Shown: positions 24,580-33,929, counted from the stretch's first letter. The stretch: DNA of 64,000 nt from an uncultured Fulvivirga sp. (GCA_947500555.1 CANMSE010000001.1:496001-560000), one strand, 5' to 3'. Program-made: numbers and translations. Notes: generated from the sequence alone by a model not told the origin.

Positions 24580-25287
24580 TCATCGGCCTGCATAAAGTAA
24601 AAAAACTGTTGGTATTTTATGTAAATCAATCGATTCCTTCTTCCATTGCTCCATGGTTTTCGTCTTTATCATCTCGGTTTTCCCTGTAACATCTTTACTT
24701 ATACAGAGCATAGTTCTAGAATCGCTTACTTGAGTTAAAGTTTTAAATAATTGGTTGTTCCTGTAAGGTGTTTCAATGAATATTTGCGTTTGATTTGATC
24801 TTCTGGATTCTTGTTCAAGCTTTCTAATTTCCTTCTCTAACTCCTTCTTGTCGATTGGTAAATACCCATTAAAACAGAATTTTTGACCATTAAATCCAGA
24901 GGCCATTAATGCCAAAAAAATAGATGAAGGTCCCACCAGTGGAATAACATCAATGTTCTTTTTATGCGCCCAATTTACAGCAATTGCACCGGGGTCAGCA
25001 ATTCCGGGGCATCCAGATTCAGATAGTATACCCATATTTTCTCCATCAAGTAATGGTCTTAGCAACTCATCTAGCCTCTGTTTGGATGTTTTTTTATCTA
25101 GTACATCAAACTGTAGTTCTTCAATAGTCAGGTCCAATCTCAATGAGCTTATATATCTTCTTGAAGTTCGCACATTTTCAACAAGAAATGTTTTAATACT
25201 GCTTAATACATCTTTTACTTGTTGGGGAATAGCCTGACTGGTATCATCAGCTATGACAGTAGGAATAAGAAATAGTTTACCTTTCAT
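24580..25287 (-). CDS. RsmI-like SAM-dependent methyltransferase (tetrapyrrole-methylase fold)
   Basis: 235 aa. The MKGKLFLIPT start, a GILSESGCPGIADPGA motif (about 86-101) and a LVGPSSIFLALMASGF motif (about 116-131) define the tetrapyrrole-methylase fold, closest to RsmI, which 2'-O-methylates C1402 of 16S rRNA. It is shorter than E. coli RsmI (286 aa) and lacks its C-terminal extension. Bacteroidetes commonly carry a short paralogue like this, so the rRNA target is uncertain. Its start directly abuts the stop of the alpha/beta hydrolase gene. Confidence 0.8.
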   Translation of the reverse strand: MKGKLFLIPTVIADDTSQAIPQQVKDVLSSIKTFLVENVRTSRRYISSLRLDLTIEELQFDVLDKKTSKQRLDELLRPLLDGENMGILSESGCPGIADPGAIAVNWAHKKNIDVIPLVGPSSIFLALMASGFNGQKFCFNGYLPIDKKELEKEIRKLEQESRRSNQTQIFIETPYRNNQLFKTLTQVSDSRTMLCISKDVTGKTEMIKTKTMEQWKKESIDLHKIPTVFLLYAGR

Positions 25288-26049
25288 TCAACTTTGAATA
25301 AAAGCTAACAACGTATCAAGAAACTCTTCTGGTTTTTCAGCATGAACCCAATGACCAGCACCCTTTATCGTGATTATCCTCGCCTCTGGAAACTTTTCTT
25401 TGATTATACCATGATCTTCCTCTTTTATGTAGTTGGAATTGGCTCCGTTAATAAAAAGTACAGGCTTAGTGTCAGCCAACTTTCCATTTAATCCATCTCC
25501 GATAATATCGATGTTTTTTGTTAAAATAGGAAGGTTTATTTTCCATTCGAAACCATTAGTACCTCTAGTAAGGTTTTTTAGAAGGAATTGTCTCACCCCT
25601 ATTTCCGGAACATAGGCAGCTAATTGTCTATCTGCTTCTCCTCTTGAATTAATATTACTTAGCACAAGGCTATTCAGGCCTTCCAATATTGTGTCATGAT
25701 GAACAGGGTAACTTTTGGGAGCAATATCAACAACAATCAGTTTTTTCCATTTCTCGGGATGATTGACCGCATATTGCATTGCCGTTTTACCACCCATAGA
25801 ATGTCCTAAAATTATGGGGTTGTCGATGGCTTGAAATGAAATAAATTCTTCCAAATCCTTGGCCATAGTCGGATAATCGAAACTATCATTATGAGGTGAT
25901 TGACCATGATTTCTTTGATCCACTAAAAATACTTTAAAATTATCGGCCAAAACTTTTCCAATACTTAGCCAGTTGTCAGAGGCTCCAAACAATCCATGGA
26001 GAATAATTATTGGATCACCTTCTCCTAATTCTCTAAAATACAAATTCAT
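25288..26049 (-). CDS. Alpha/beta hydrolase, YbfF-like esterase
   Basis: 253 aa. The oxyanion segment ILHGLFGASDNW (about 16-27), VDQRNHGQSPH (about 43-53), the nucleophile elbow GHSMGGKTAM (about 82-91; Ser near 84), and a closing GAGHWVHAEKPEEF (about 231-244) with the catalytic His are typical of YbfF-type short-chain esterases. No signal peptide, so cytoplasmic. It is immediately upstream of the RsmI-like gene with no gap, forming a two-gene unit. The natural substrate is unknown. Confidence 0.9.
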   Translation of the reverse strand: MNLYFRELGEGDPIIILHGLFGASDNWLSIGKVLADNFKVFLVDQRNHGQSPHNDSFDYPTMAKDLEEFISFQAIDNPIILGHSMGGKTAMQYAVNHPEKWKKLIVVDIAPKSYPVHHDTILEGLNSLVLSNINSRGEADRQLAAYVPEIGVRQFLLKNLTRGTNGFEWKINLPILTKNIDIIGDGLNGKLADTKPVLFINGANSNYIKEEDHGIIKEKFPEARIITIKGAGHWVHAEKPEEFLDTLLAFIQS

Positions 26050-26069
26050 ACCGCTGAGTCTCGTTTTTA

Positions 26070-26077
26070 CAAACTTA
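26070..26077 (-). promoter_or_regulatory. Candidate -7 element for the esterase unit
   Basis: The minus strand reads TAAGTTTG, an exact match to TAnnTTTG, ending 20 bp upstream of the esterase ATG. A -33 box is not evident, so this is a weak call. Confidence 0.35.
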
Positions 26078-26148
26078 CCTCATTAAAGGGTAATAGAATA
26101 TAGCTTTAAACTCCATTAATTTTTATATTGGAACAAATCTGTTTTATC

Positions 26149-27864
26149 ATGAATCATTCAAAGAAGTTCTTCCTAGTCTGTATCTTATTCTTTCCACTTC
26201 TAACTGCACTAGCTCAGTCAAAAGTCAGGGTTCTACCTGCAAATGTTAACAAATCATCTCTCAATTTGTATGCTCCTGCTATCAGTGGTGATGGCAAAAC
26301 AATAGTTTATCTTTCGGATTATACTGATGACGGTCACCATTCAATGTATTTTACTACTAAAAAAAGTGTTTCCAGTTGGAATGAACCTGCTGAAATAACT
26401 AAACTAGTCAATAGACCCACTTTGAATTACCGCGGTGGTTATTGCCTCTCCTTTGATGGAGACATGTTGGTCTTTACGTCAAGAAAGTCTGGACTTGGCG
26501 GGTTTGAATTATGGTACTCATATAGAAATGGAGCAAATTGGAGTTCTCCCAGCAACTTCGGAAGACCAATTAATAGCGCATCAAATGAGGGGACTCCTTC
26601 ACTTTCACCAGACGGTGACTATCTCTACTTTATGCGATGTGATCAAATGACTGAATATAAAGGTGCAACAGGATGCAAATTATATGTAGCTAAAAAGAAA
26701 TTTGGAAAGTGGGGAACTCCAGTAGAATTACCATCCAATATCAACACAGGAAACTCCCAAAACCCTAAAATCATGGCAGATGGTGAAACTTTGATATTCT
26801 CGTCTGATCAATTTGGCGGGAAAGGGGGTTTGGATCTTTACATGAGCAAAAAGGAAGGTGAAAGCTGGTCCAAGCCTGTGCCAATGGATTTTATGAATAC
26901 GGATAAAGATGATCAGTTCATAAGCATCCCTGCCAAGGGCCGCTACTTATATACTTCACAGCATTCTGGTAGAGATTATGACTTGGTACAGTTACTCATA
27001 CCAGAAGAATTTCGACCTAAAAAGGTTATGCGAATACAGGGTAAGGTAACAGATGTGGTAACTGGTGAACCCGTAAATGCTAAGTTGATCGTGTTTAATG
27101 TTGATTTGAGAGATCGGATCTGGAATGATAATATTGGTGAAGCAGGTGAATTTGCTTTGGTATTGAATGAAGGAAATACATATGATCTATCCGTTAATCA
27201 CCCCGATGCAAGTTATAAGTACTATTCAAAAGTCTATTCGCTTGATGACATTGGAAGGGATAAAGAGCAATTAAACATTCAATTGGAACCTCTAACATCT
27301 GAGAAGGAATATGTATCTGATGTATTGTTTGAACAACACACTTCAAATCTTGCAGATGGTTCAATTTATGAACTAAGGCGACTTGCAGATATGGTTCGAA
27401 GAAATCCTAATATGAAGATTGAGATTCATGTTACACAAACCAATTATCAGGAAGATTCTGTTCAGTCAAATCCCGACCTGACGGAAGTACTCATTGATTC
27501 TATGATTGTAGAACGGCAGGTACTCGTAACGAATATTTCTGATATTCCTCAAAACACAGATTCTCTGAATATCGAAGAGATTGATGCTACCGTTGATTCT
27601 CTCAATTCTATGAGTTATTCCAAAGACAGTACGGTAGTAGAGCAAGCAGAAATTTACGAAACAGTCGAAGAGCTTCAGATTACCTATACCTATCACAACG
27701 ATAGAACGATGTCACAGGCCGAGGCTATCAAGTCGTTTTTGGTAGAAAAAGGAGCTAAGGAAGAAAATTTAAGTTTAATGGGCCACAAAGTCTTCAGTAC
27801 TGACGCCACTGATGATGATTTAAAGCAAGATGTGCTAGTTAAAATAAAGGTTATTGACTTTTAG
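26149..27864 (+). CDS. PD40-repeat outer-membrane protein with degenerate OmpA-like C-terminus
   Basis: 571 aa from the ATG that gives a clean signal peptide (about 1-23, ending LAQ); an alternative start lies 21 bp upstream. Residues about 45-290 hold PD40/WD40-like blades (PAISGDGKTIVYLSD, PSLSPDGDYLYFM, KIMADGETLIFSSD). A carboxypeptidase-D-like domain follows (about 298-385). The C-terminus starts like OmpA-type peptidoglycan-binding domains (VLFEQHTSNLADGSIYELRRLADMV) but the usual GHTD is replaced and about 90 residues are inserted before AEAIKSFLVEKGA. Intact relatives (PD40-CarboxypepD_reg-OmpA) occur near gliding and type IX secretion genes. Convergent with, and overlapping by 4 bp, the DUF2911 gene. 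Confidence 0.8.
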   Translation: MNHSKKFFLVCILFFPLLTALAQSKVRVLPANVNKSSLNLYAPAISGDGKTIVYLSDYTDDGHHSMYFTTKKSVSSWNEPAEITKLVNRPTLNYRGGYCLSFDGDMLVFTSRKSGLGGFELWYSYRNGANWSSPSNFGRPINSASNEGTPSLSPDGDYLYFMRCDQMTEYKGATGCKLYVAKKKFGKWGTPVELPSNINTGNSQNPKIMADGETLIFSSDQFGGKGGLDLYMSKKEGESWSKPVPMDFMNTDKDDQFISIPAKGRYLYTSQHSGRDYDLVQLLIPEEFRPKKVMRIQGKVTDVVTGEPVNAKLIVFNVDLRDRIWNDNIGEAGEFALVLNEGNTYDLSVNHPDASYKYYSKVYSLDDIGRDKEQLNIQLEPLTSEKEYVSDVLFEQHTSNLADGSIYELRRLADMVRRNPNMKIEIHVTQTNYQEDSVQSNPDLTEVLIDSMIVERQVLVTNISDIPQNTDSLNIEEIDATVDSLNSMSYSKDSTVVEQAEIYETVEELQITYTYHNDRTMSQAEAIKSFLVEKGAKEENLSLMGHKVFSTDATDDDLKQDVLVKIKVIDF

Positions 27865-28409
27865 TTTTTTGCTGCCATTGGCACAACTACTAATGTTTTA
27901 TCCCACATCATAATCATATCTATTTCGTTATGCATCTGCTCAAAGTCTATGGTAAATTGTTCAAAAAGGTTTTGGGTTTCAATTGATGCTACTTCTATGA
28001 CAACGGCATCACTCGATGGATCTCTGTTAGCTTTCCCTGACATATTTACACCCCAGCCAGGTATGTTTTTATTGAAAATAATTTGCCAGCTTGTTTGATC
28101 TGGAATGGTAAATAAGGAGTAGCTTCCAGCCTTTAATTCCTGATCACCTATACTTAAATCAACATTAGTTGTAAAAACAGTCGCCTCATTGGCTCCAGTT
28201 CTCCATACTTCATTATAAGGTACAAGGCCTCCAAAAATTGTCCTGTCTTTCTTAAATGGTCTTCCATATACTACCTCGATTTCGACACCATTTTTATCGT
28301 AGAGGGCCAGTCCTTCAGGGCTAAAAGACTTAGTGTAAAACCTTAATCCAATAAATCCGGCAGCTATTATCGCCACAATAACACCTGCAATGACAATTAC
28401 TTTCTTCAT
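27861..28409 (-). CDS. DUF2911 protein, membrane-anchored
   Basis: 182 aa. One N-terminal membrane helix (about 5-25) is followed by a DUF2911 domain: VEIEVVYGRPFKKDRTIFGGLVPYNEVWRTGANEAT (about 46-81) is the signature, then LKAGSYSLFTIP. The domain faces the periplasm and has no established activity. The gene is divergent from the M28 peptidase gene across a gap that contains a 23-bp perfect palindrome. Its stop overlaps the stop of the PD40 gene by 4 bp. Confidence 0.9.
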   Translation of the reverse strand: MKKVIVIAGVIVAIIAAGFIGLRFYTKSFSPEGLALYDKNGVEIEVVYGRPFKKDRTIFGGLVPYNEVWRTGANEATVFTTNVDLSIGDQELKAGSYSLFTIPDQTSWQIIFNKNIPGWGVNMSGKANRDPSSDAVVIEVASIETQNLFEQFTIDFEQMHNEIDMIMMWDKTLVVVPMAAKN

Positions 28410-28448
28410 TCCTTTTATTGATTAGTGATTTACAGTTACGCCAATGAT

Positions 28449-28471
28449 AAGACTTTTGTTACAAAAGTCTT
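28449..28471. promoter_or_regulatory. 23-bp perfect palindrome in divergent promoter
   Basis: Arms AAGACTTTTGT (28449-28459) and ACAAAAGTCTT (28461-28471) are perfectly complementary around a single central T. The palindrome lies between the DUF2911 gene and the M28 peptidase gene, 39 bp and 76 bp from their starts. A symmetrical operator for a dimeric regulator is the simplest reading; there is no T-run to make it a terminator. Confidence 0.5.
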
Positions 28472-28547
28472 TATCTCGTTCTAAGAATAGTGCAATTCTA
28501 TTCAATTTCAGAAATTTTACTATCTTCCATCCTTAATACGAAAGACG

Positions 28548-30179
28548 ATGAAAAAACTATTACCAGTATTCTTTACTTTTTTTATTCTTAGCTGCGAAAA
28601 GTCTGAAAATTATCAAGAAGCATATGAATCAATAAATGCGGAAGGACTGAGAAAACGAATAGCTACACTTTCATCTGATGATTTTTTAGGAAGAAAACCT
28701 TTTACAGAAGGTGAGACTAAAACTATTAATTATTTAAAAGGAGAATTTGAAAAACTGGGTCTCGAACCAGGAAATGGCCACAGTTACTTTCAAGAAGTTC
28801 CAATGGTTGAACTAACAGCATTTGTCAAAGACTCCTCTATGCTGATTCAAGGTGAAAATTCCTCTAAAAGTTTAAATTATTGGACTGACTTTGTTGCCTT
28901 AACAAGACGTGTCACTGATAGTATTTCTGTCTTAGAATCAGATATGGTTTTTGCTGGTTATGGAATAGTGGCTCCTGAGTATGATTGGAATGACTATGAG
29001 GGGCTAGATGTCAAAGGTAAGACTGTCCTGGTTTTGATTAATGATCCAGGTTTTGGTAGTAAGGATAAGTCATTCTTTAAAGGGAATGAGATGACCTACT
29101 ACGGAAGATGGACTTATAAATATGAAGAAGCTGCCAGACAAGGTGCTACAGCTTTATTGATTATTCATGAAACTGCCCATGCGAGCTATCCATTTGAAGT
29201 TGTACAAGGGGGATGGAGTGGGGCAAACCTATACTTGGAAAGTGCGGATGCGAATATGTCCAGGTGCGCAGTAGAAGGATGGATTTCCTCACAGAGTGCA
29301 GCCGATATTTTTTCAAATGCAGGGTATGTGGACTACAATTTTTATGAAGAAGGAAAGCAGAATGGATTTAAAGGTTTTGATCTAAATCAAAAAATGTCGG
29401 TGAACCTTACAAATTCCATCAAAAAATCGATTTCAAATAATGTAGTTGCCCGATATAATGGTGAGGAAAGATCAGATGAAACAATTATTTATTCAGCTCA
29501 CTGGGATCATTTTGGTATTGGCCAACCTGTCGATGGTGACTCCATATACAATGGTGCCGTTGATAATGGTACAGGTGTAGCCGCCATTATCCAAGTTGCC
29601 GAAGCATTTACAAAACTCAATAAGCCTACTAAAAGATCTGTTGTTTTCATGGCTGTGACAGCAGAAGAACAAGGATTACTTGGTTCTGAACATTATTCAG
29701 AAAATCCAATATATGACCCCGAAAAGACAGTAGCAAATATTAATGTGGATGCCATAAGGCCTATAGGTAGGGTAAATGATTTTTCAGTTATTGGATATGG
29801 ACAGTCCGAACTGGAAGATTATGCTGAAATAGCAGTTAAAAATCAGGGGCGTTACATCACGCCAGACCCTCACCCTGAAGCAGGATCATTTTTTCGATCT
29901 GATCATTTCAACTTCGCTAAAATTGGTATTCCAGCTTTATATGGTAAAGGGGCAGTTGATAGTGATGCTAATGGAAAAGAATGGGGCGAAGAAAAGTATG
30001 CTGAATATACTAGTAAACATTATCATAAGCCATCAGATGAATATACAGAGGATATGAACATAGACGGAGTTATTCTTGATGCACAGGTATATTTTGAAGT
30101 TGGCTACAAACTGGCTAATAGCAATGAATTCCCTAAATGGAAAGAAGGCTCAGAATTTAAATCAATTCGAGAAAAGTAA
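28548..30179 (+). CDS. M28-family metallopeptidase lipoprotein
   Basis: 543 aa. Lipoprotein signal ending at Cys16 (FILSC). A protease-associated-like insertion (about 120-260) interrupts the M28 catalytic domain, whose zinc-site segments are present in order: SAHWDHFGIG, GAVDNGTGVAA, VTAEEQGLLGSEHY with the catalytic Glu, INVDAIRP, and FRSDHFNFAK with the last His. M28 enzymes of this layout are co-catalytic di-zinc aminopeptidases. It would act on peptides at the envelope or cell surface. It stands alone and converges on the MORN-repeat gene. Confidence 0.93.
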   Translation: MKKLLPVFFTFFILSCEKSENYQEAYESINAEGLRKRIATLSSDDFLGRKPFTEGETKTINYLKGEFEKLGLEPGNGHSYFQEVPMVELTAFVKDSSMLIQGENSSKSLNYWTDFVALTRRVTDSISVLESDMVFAGYGIVAPEYDWNDYEGLDVKGKTVLVLINDPGFGSKDKSFFKGNEMTYYGRWTYKYEEAARQGATALLIIHETAHASYPFEVVQGGWSGANLYLESADANMSRCAVEGWISSQSAADIFSNAGYVDYNFYEEGKQNGFKGFDLNQKMSVNLTNSIKKSISNNVVARYNGEERSDETIIYSAHWDHFGIGQPVDGDSIYNGAVDNGTGVAAIIQVAEAFTKLNKPTKRSVVFMAVTAEEQGLLGSEHYSENPIYDPEKTVANINVDAIRPIGRVNDFSVIGYGQSELEDYAEIAVKNQGRYITPDPHPEAGSFFRSDHFNFAKIGIPALYGKGAVDSDANGKEWGEEKYAEYTSKHYHKPSDEYTEDMNIDGVILDAQVYFEVGYKLANSNEFPKWKEGSEFKSIREK

Positions 30180-30185
30180 ATAATA

Positions 30186-31451
30186 CTAGTGAGTGATGGT
30201 TTCCTTTAGCTTACCTCCTCGATAATAATAACGCCACCTTCCTGACTTTTCCCCAGAAACAAATTCTCCTTCAGATTCTACATTTCCATTTTTATGATAG
30301 AATTTCCATAAGCCTGTTTTGACTCCATTCTCGAACTGCCCTAACTCTGCCAATGTCCCATCTTCCAAATAATATTTCCATTCACCATTTGGGATGCCGT
30401 TTTTGAACTCACACACAATTTCCGTCTGATTATTAGAGTAGTAGTCAATTTTGATACCATTTCCGTTTTTCAACGTGCCTGAGCTCAGTGTATCCCCACC
30501 CATGGAATAGTAATCACTTACATTCCATATTGATCCATTTTGCCATGTTTCTTCAACTTTTAATTCACCGTTTTTATGAAATATTCCCCAAAGACCATCT
30601 TCTTTTCCTCCTACGAAAGCACCTACTGATTTAAGTCGCCCATTTTCATGGTATGAGAACCACTGCCCGTGTTGTAAGTTGCTTTTATAATTACCCTCTT
30701 CCATTAAAACACCTGACTCATAAAAAAATCTCCAGTTGCCAACTCTCAAATTATTGATATAAAAACCAGTGATTCGAGGCTGACCAGACATAAAATAACT
30801 TGAATAGGCGCTGTCTTTAAGATTGTATTTAAAAAATACTTGTTCCTCCAAGTTTCCATTGTCATAATAGTAGCGCCATACTTTATCCCTATATCCGTAG
30901 GTATAAAATCCCTCTGTAATTAATTTTCTGAATAGGTTGTATTCTTTCCAAACACCATGAGTAGTATCATTTTTATACTCTGCTTCAACAATAAGCTGTC
31001 TTGTTGGAGCAAATATTTGGACAATTCCCTCTCTTTTTCCTTCAGAATATTGTTCTACTTTATATCTTATACCATTTTCATAATAACTAACCCAATTTCC
31101 AGATTTTAAACCATTCTCATAAGGTCCTTTCAACTTAATTCCACCAGTCCTGAAGTACTCTACGTAATCAGTAGGAATTCCATTTTCAAATTGTGCTTTA
31201 GCCATTAATCCACCATCGTTATAGTAATAACGCCAGACTCCTGATTCCTTATTATCAACAAACTCGCCTCTCTTAATTAGAATACCTCGATTTGAAAAAA
31301 AATCCCAATCTCCCGTTCTTTGACCATTCACACTCTCTCCTATACCATAAATGGAGCTGTCTGAGTTATATAATCGAGATTTTTGAGCTATTGAAACTGT
31401 ACTCAGCATCAACAAATAAATGATTGAAGCCTGTAATTTTTTTAGAAACAT
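30186..31451 (-). CDS. Secreted MORN-variant repeat protein
   Basis: 421 aa from the chosen ATG. A signal peptide (about 1-23, ending SIAQ) is followed by some 15 tandem repeats of about 22-24 residues with the pattern G-x-W-x-x-Y-x-x-N-G-x-L-x-x-x-G-x-F/Y, the MORN_2 (PF07661) type. Examples are NGLKSGNWVSYYENG and NGVKTGLWKFYHKNG. A longer reading from 31571 adds 40 residues before the signal peptide and is unlikely. Such proteins are common in Bacteroidetes, sometimes called toxin-antitoxin YwqK-like, but no function is established. No partner gene is evident. Confidence 0.85.
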   Translation of the reverse strand: MFLKKLQASIIYLLMLSTVSIAQKSRLYNSDSSIYGIGESVNGQRTGDWDFFSNRGILIKRGEFVDNKESGVWRYYYNDGGLMAKAQFENGIPTDYVEYFRTGGIKLKGPYENGLKSGNWVSYYENGIRYKVEQYSEGKREGIVQIFAPTRQLIVEAEYKNDTTHGVWKEYNLFRKLITEGFYTYGYRDKVWRYYYDNGNLEEQVFFKYNLKDSAYSSYFMSGQPRITGFYINNLRVGNWRFFYESGVLMEEGNYKSNLQHGQWFSYHENGRLKSVGAFVGGKEDGLWGIFHKNGELKVEETWQNGSIWNVSDYYSMGGDTLSSGTLKNGNGIKIDYYSNNQTEIVCEFKNGIPNGEWKYYLEDGTLAELGQFENGVKTGLWKFYHKNGNVESEGEFVSGEKSGRWRYYYRGGKLKETITH

Positions 31452-31483
31452 TTTATTATGAGAGTAGAGGGTATATATTTGTG

Positions 31484-31621
31484 ATGAAAACAAAAGAAAA
31501 GAACATGCCCGCATTAGTTGTAGTTTTAGTATTGTTTGTGTTAGCCATTTTATCACCAAAAATCTTTCCAAATAAAATGTTCAGCAACAACAAACATGAT
31601 GTCAACAATTCTACTGAATAA
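31484..31621 (+). CDS. Possible small single-helix membrane protein (45 aa)
   Basis: A 45-codon frame opening just upstream of, and divergent from, the MORN gene. It has a basic N-terminus (MKTKEKN), one hydrophobic helix (about 9-24, ALVVVLVLFVLAIL) and a polar Asn-rich tail, which is a plausible single-pass protein. A TATATTTG motif, matching the Bacteroidetes -7 consensus, lies at 31474-31481. That motif is too close to the ATG for normal use, so initiation at the internal Met8 or a chance frame are both possible. Confidence 0.35.
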   Translation: MKTKEKNMPALVVVLVLFVLAILSPKIFPNKMFSNNKHDVNNSTE

Positions 31622-31896
31622 CTGTCAAAGTCTCTATCTCCAGCAGATAGTCTTAACAAATTATATTATTTAGCTTCTGTAAAATAAAAGTTAAGTAATT
31701 CTTATTTTTTTTAAAATCTGCACATTTGTTGTTGACTTAAACTAAGAAGACTGTTAGTGCCTCAAAGGTATTTACTCCCAATGTTAAAGTTCTACAATAA
31801 CACCTCTTTTACCATCAACAGTGCTCTAAAGAGATATTCGTATAATTAACATTTCATTTTACTAACTTACTTGCCTAATAAGATATTACTCAAATA

Positions 31897-32478
31897 ATGA
31901 AATATATATGTGTCTTTTGCGGCTCTAGTTCTAACGTAAATGATATTTATAAGAACGAAGCTAAGAAATTGGGTCAAGAGCTTGTCGAAAGAAATCTTAC
32001 TTTAGTTTATGGAGGGGGGAATGTTGGGTTGATGGGTATTCTTGCAGACGAAGTACTTGCAAACAATGGAAAAGTAATAGGTGTGATTCCCGGTTTTCTG
32101 AGAAAAAAAGAGGTGGGGCATAATTCACTAACCAAGCTACACGTAGTTGATACTATGCACGAACGTAAACAACTGATGGCAGAGCTTTCAGATGCATTTA
32201 TAGCAATGCCAGGGGGGTTAGGAACTCTAGAGGAGTTGGCAGAAATATCTACCTGGGTACAGTTGGAGTTGATGAAAAAACCCATTGGTGTACTTAATGT
32301 TAATGGGTTTTACGATCATCTGATTTCACAATTAAATCATATGACTGCCGAAGGATTCTTAAAATTCGAGAACCTGAAAAATATTATTTGCGTAAATCAG
32401 GCAAAGTCTTTGTTAGAAGAACTCATTGACTTCAAGTTTGGAAGCTATTCGATTCGTGAAAGTATTGACAAAACCTGA
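31897..32478 (+). CDS. LOG-family nucleotide 5'-monophosphate nucleosidase
   Basis: 193 aa. The fold start ICVFCGSSSNVNDIY (about 4-18), LVYGGGNVGLMGILAD (about 36-51) and PGGLGTLEELAE (about 107-118; the PGGxGTxxE motif) place it in the LOG/TIGR00730 family. These Rossmann-like enzymes split nucleoside monophosphates to base and ribose-5-phosphate; plant LOG activates cytokinins and E. coli PpnN is a related nucleosidase. The Arg and Glu of MHERKQLMAELSDAFIAMPGG are the usual active-site residues. Transcribed alone. Confidence 0.92.
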   Translation: MKYICVFCGSSSNVNDIYKNEAKKLGQELVERNLTLVYGGGNVGLMGILADEVLANNGKVIGVIPGFLRKKEVGHNSLTKLHVVDTMHERKQLMAELSDAFIAMPGGLGTLEELAEISTWVQLELMKKPIGVLNVNGFYDHLISQLNHMTAEGFLKFENLKNIICVNQAKSLLEELIDFKFGSYSIRESIDKT

Positions 32479-32573
32479 ATCGTTTATTCACCCATATTGG
32501 GTTATTGTAGGAATGTGAAAAACAAATAATGTTGTAAGGTAAGTCAAATATCTTACCTGTCGTTAAATCAGTC

Positions 32574-33815
32574 ATGCTTAAAATATTGAAAATCATAGTG
32601 TTAATTACACTCTTAGGGAGTAGTAATTGCTTTTCTCAAACACTGGGATTCAAAATATTAAATAATCAAAAACGGGTCAGGATACCATTTGAGCTATATA
32701 ATAACCTGATAGTTGTTCCTGTCATTCTTAATAATCAGTTGCCCCTTAAGTTTGTTTTAGATACTGGGGTACGAACGACAATTCTTACTGAAAAGGCCTA
32801 TACGGATATTTTGAACCTTACTTACAGCAAAAAATATACAATTTCTGGAGTGGGTGATAACGCAGATGAGGGGATAGAAGCATATGTCACAAACGGGGTA
32901 TCTCTAACACTACCGGGAATAAAAGGCAATGGTCATGCCATGTTAGTTTTAGAAGAGGACTATTTAGAGCTTAGAAACTACCTCGGTACGGATGTTCATG
33001 GTGTGCTAGGATATGAGATATTTAGTCGTTTTGTGGTTAAAGTTGATTACGAAGCCAAAATATTAATGTTAACAACTCCAGAGTATTTTCATCCACATAA
33101 GGGTTATGAAGAACTTAAGATGACTGTAGAAGATACAAAGCCCTATATCAGCGGACAATTAAAATATGAGGGTAAGAACCCAATCAATTTAAAGTTAATG
33201 GTTGATTCAGGTGCTAGTCATGGGTTGATGCTCAAAAGTGATTCCGATAAGCGTTTAACTGTACCAGAAAAAAATATTACTTGCAATTTGGGTCATGGAT
33301 TAGCCGGAGACCTTCATGGTAGAGTTGGGCGAATAGAAAGTTTTGGAATTGGAAAAAGGTCGTGGTCGAATATTATTGCAACTTTCCCTGATAATAGTTC
33401 AGCTTTGGATAGCCTAAAGGCAAGTAATATTTTTAGAAACGGGTCAATAGGTGGAGAAATCTTGAGTCGATTCAAAGTCATATTTGATTTCCCAGAGCAA
33501 AAAATGTATCTCAAAAAAAGTAAAGGATTTAAAGATTCTTTTGACTATAATCTTAGTGGAGTAAATGTCAAAGCCATTGGAAGCAGGCTGAATACATATA
33601 AAATCACAGAAGTGCGTGAAGATTCTCAAGCTGCTTTTTCTGGTGTAAAGCAAGGAGATGAAATAATCTCAATAAACAATATTTCAGTCAAACAATTAAA
33701 TCTCGAAACTATTAACGGCATCCTCAACGAAAAAGAAAATAAGACGGTTAGGTTGGAGTTAAAACGAGAAGAAGACATTATTCACACACGATTCAAACTA
33801 CAGAGTCAAATCTAG
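32574..33815 (+). CDS. Retropepsin-like aspartyl protease with PDZ domain
   Basis: 413 aa. Signal peptide (about 1-23). Two aspartyl-protease half-sites are present: FVLDTGVRTT (about 61-70) and LMVDSGASHG (about 212-221), each with a catalytic Asp in D-T/S-G. A C-terminal PDZ domain (about 335-405) includes VREDSQAAFSGVKQGDEIISINN. The protein would act in the periplasm or at the surface. Upstream, AGGTAAG/CTTACCT (32537-32543 and 32552-32558) can form a small hairpin. No operon partner: the FAD oxidoreductase starts 114 bp later. Confidence 0.9.
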   Translation: MLKILKIIVLITLLGSSNCFSQTLGFKILNNQKRVRIPFELYNNLIVVPVILNNQLPLKFVLDTGVRTTILTEKAYTDILNLTYSKKYTISGVGDNADEGIEAYVTNGVSLTLPGIKGNGHAMLVLEEDYLELRNYLGTDVHGVLGYEIFSRFVVKVDYEAKILMLTTPEYFHPHKGYEELKMTVEDTKPYISGQLKYEGKNPINLKLMVDSGASHGLMLKSDSDKRLTVPEKNITCNLGHGLAGDLHGRVGRIESFGIGKRSWSNIIATFPDNSSALDSLKASNIFRNGSIGGEILSRFKVIFDFPEQKMYLKKSKGFKDSFDYNLSGVNVKAIGSRLNTYKITEVREDSQAAFSGVKQGDEIISINNISVKQLNLETINGILNEKENKTVRLELKREEDIIHTRFKLQSQI

Positions 33816-33929
33816 TTTGAGGAGATTTATCCATTGTTTTCTTACTTTCAAGCGTACGTTTCATTCAATTAAATCTTTTATCAAAAGTCGAGGTCATATG
33901 TTTATAGTTGAACCCAATTAAAAGTCGTT

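Noticed and set aside
30186..31451. MORN-repeat protein as a toxin-antitoxin component
   Set aside because: The label comes from loose YwqK-like similarity; there is no partner gene and the protein has a signal peptide.
31452..31571. 40-residue N-terminal extension of the MORN-repeat protein
   Set aside because: A clean signal peptide begins at the ATG at 31451; the extension lies antisense to a possible small gene.
31622..31896. 275-bp gap searched for a tRNA, small RNA or promoter
   Set aside because: No cloverleaf, strong hairpin or convincing -33/-7 pair was found; only one imperfect CACATTTG motif far from the next gene.
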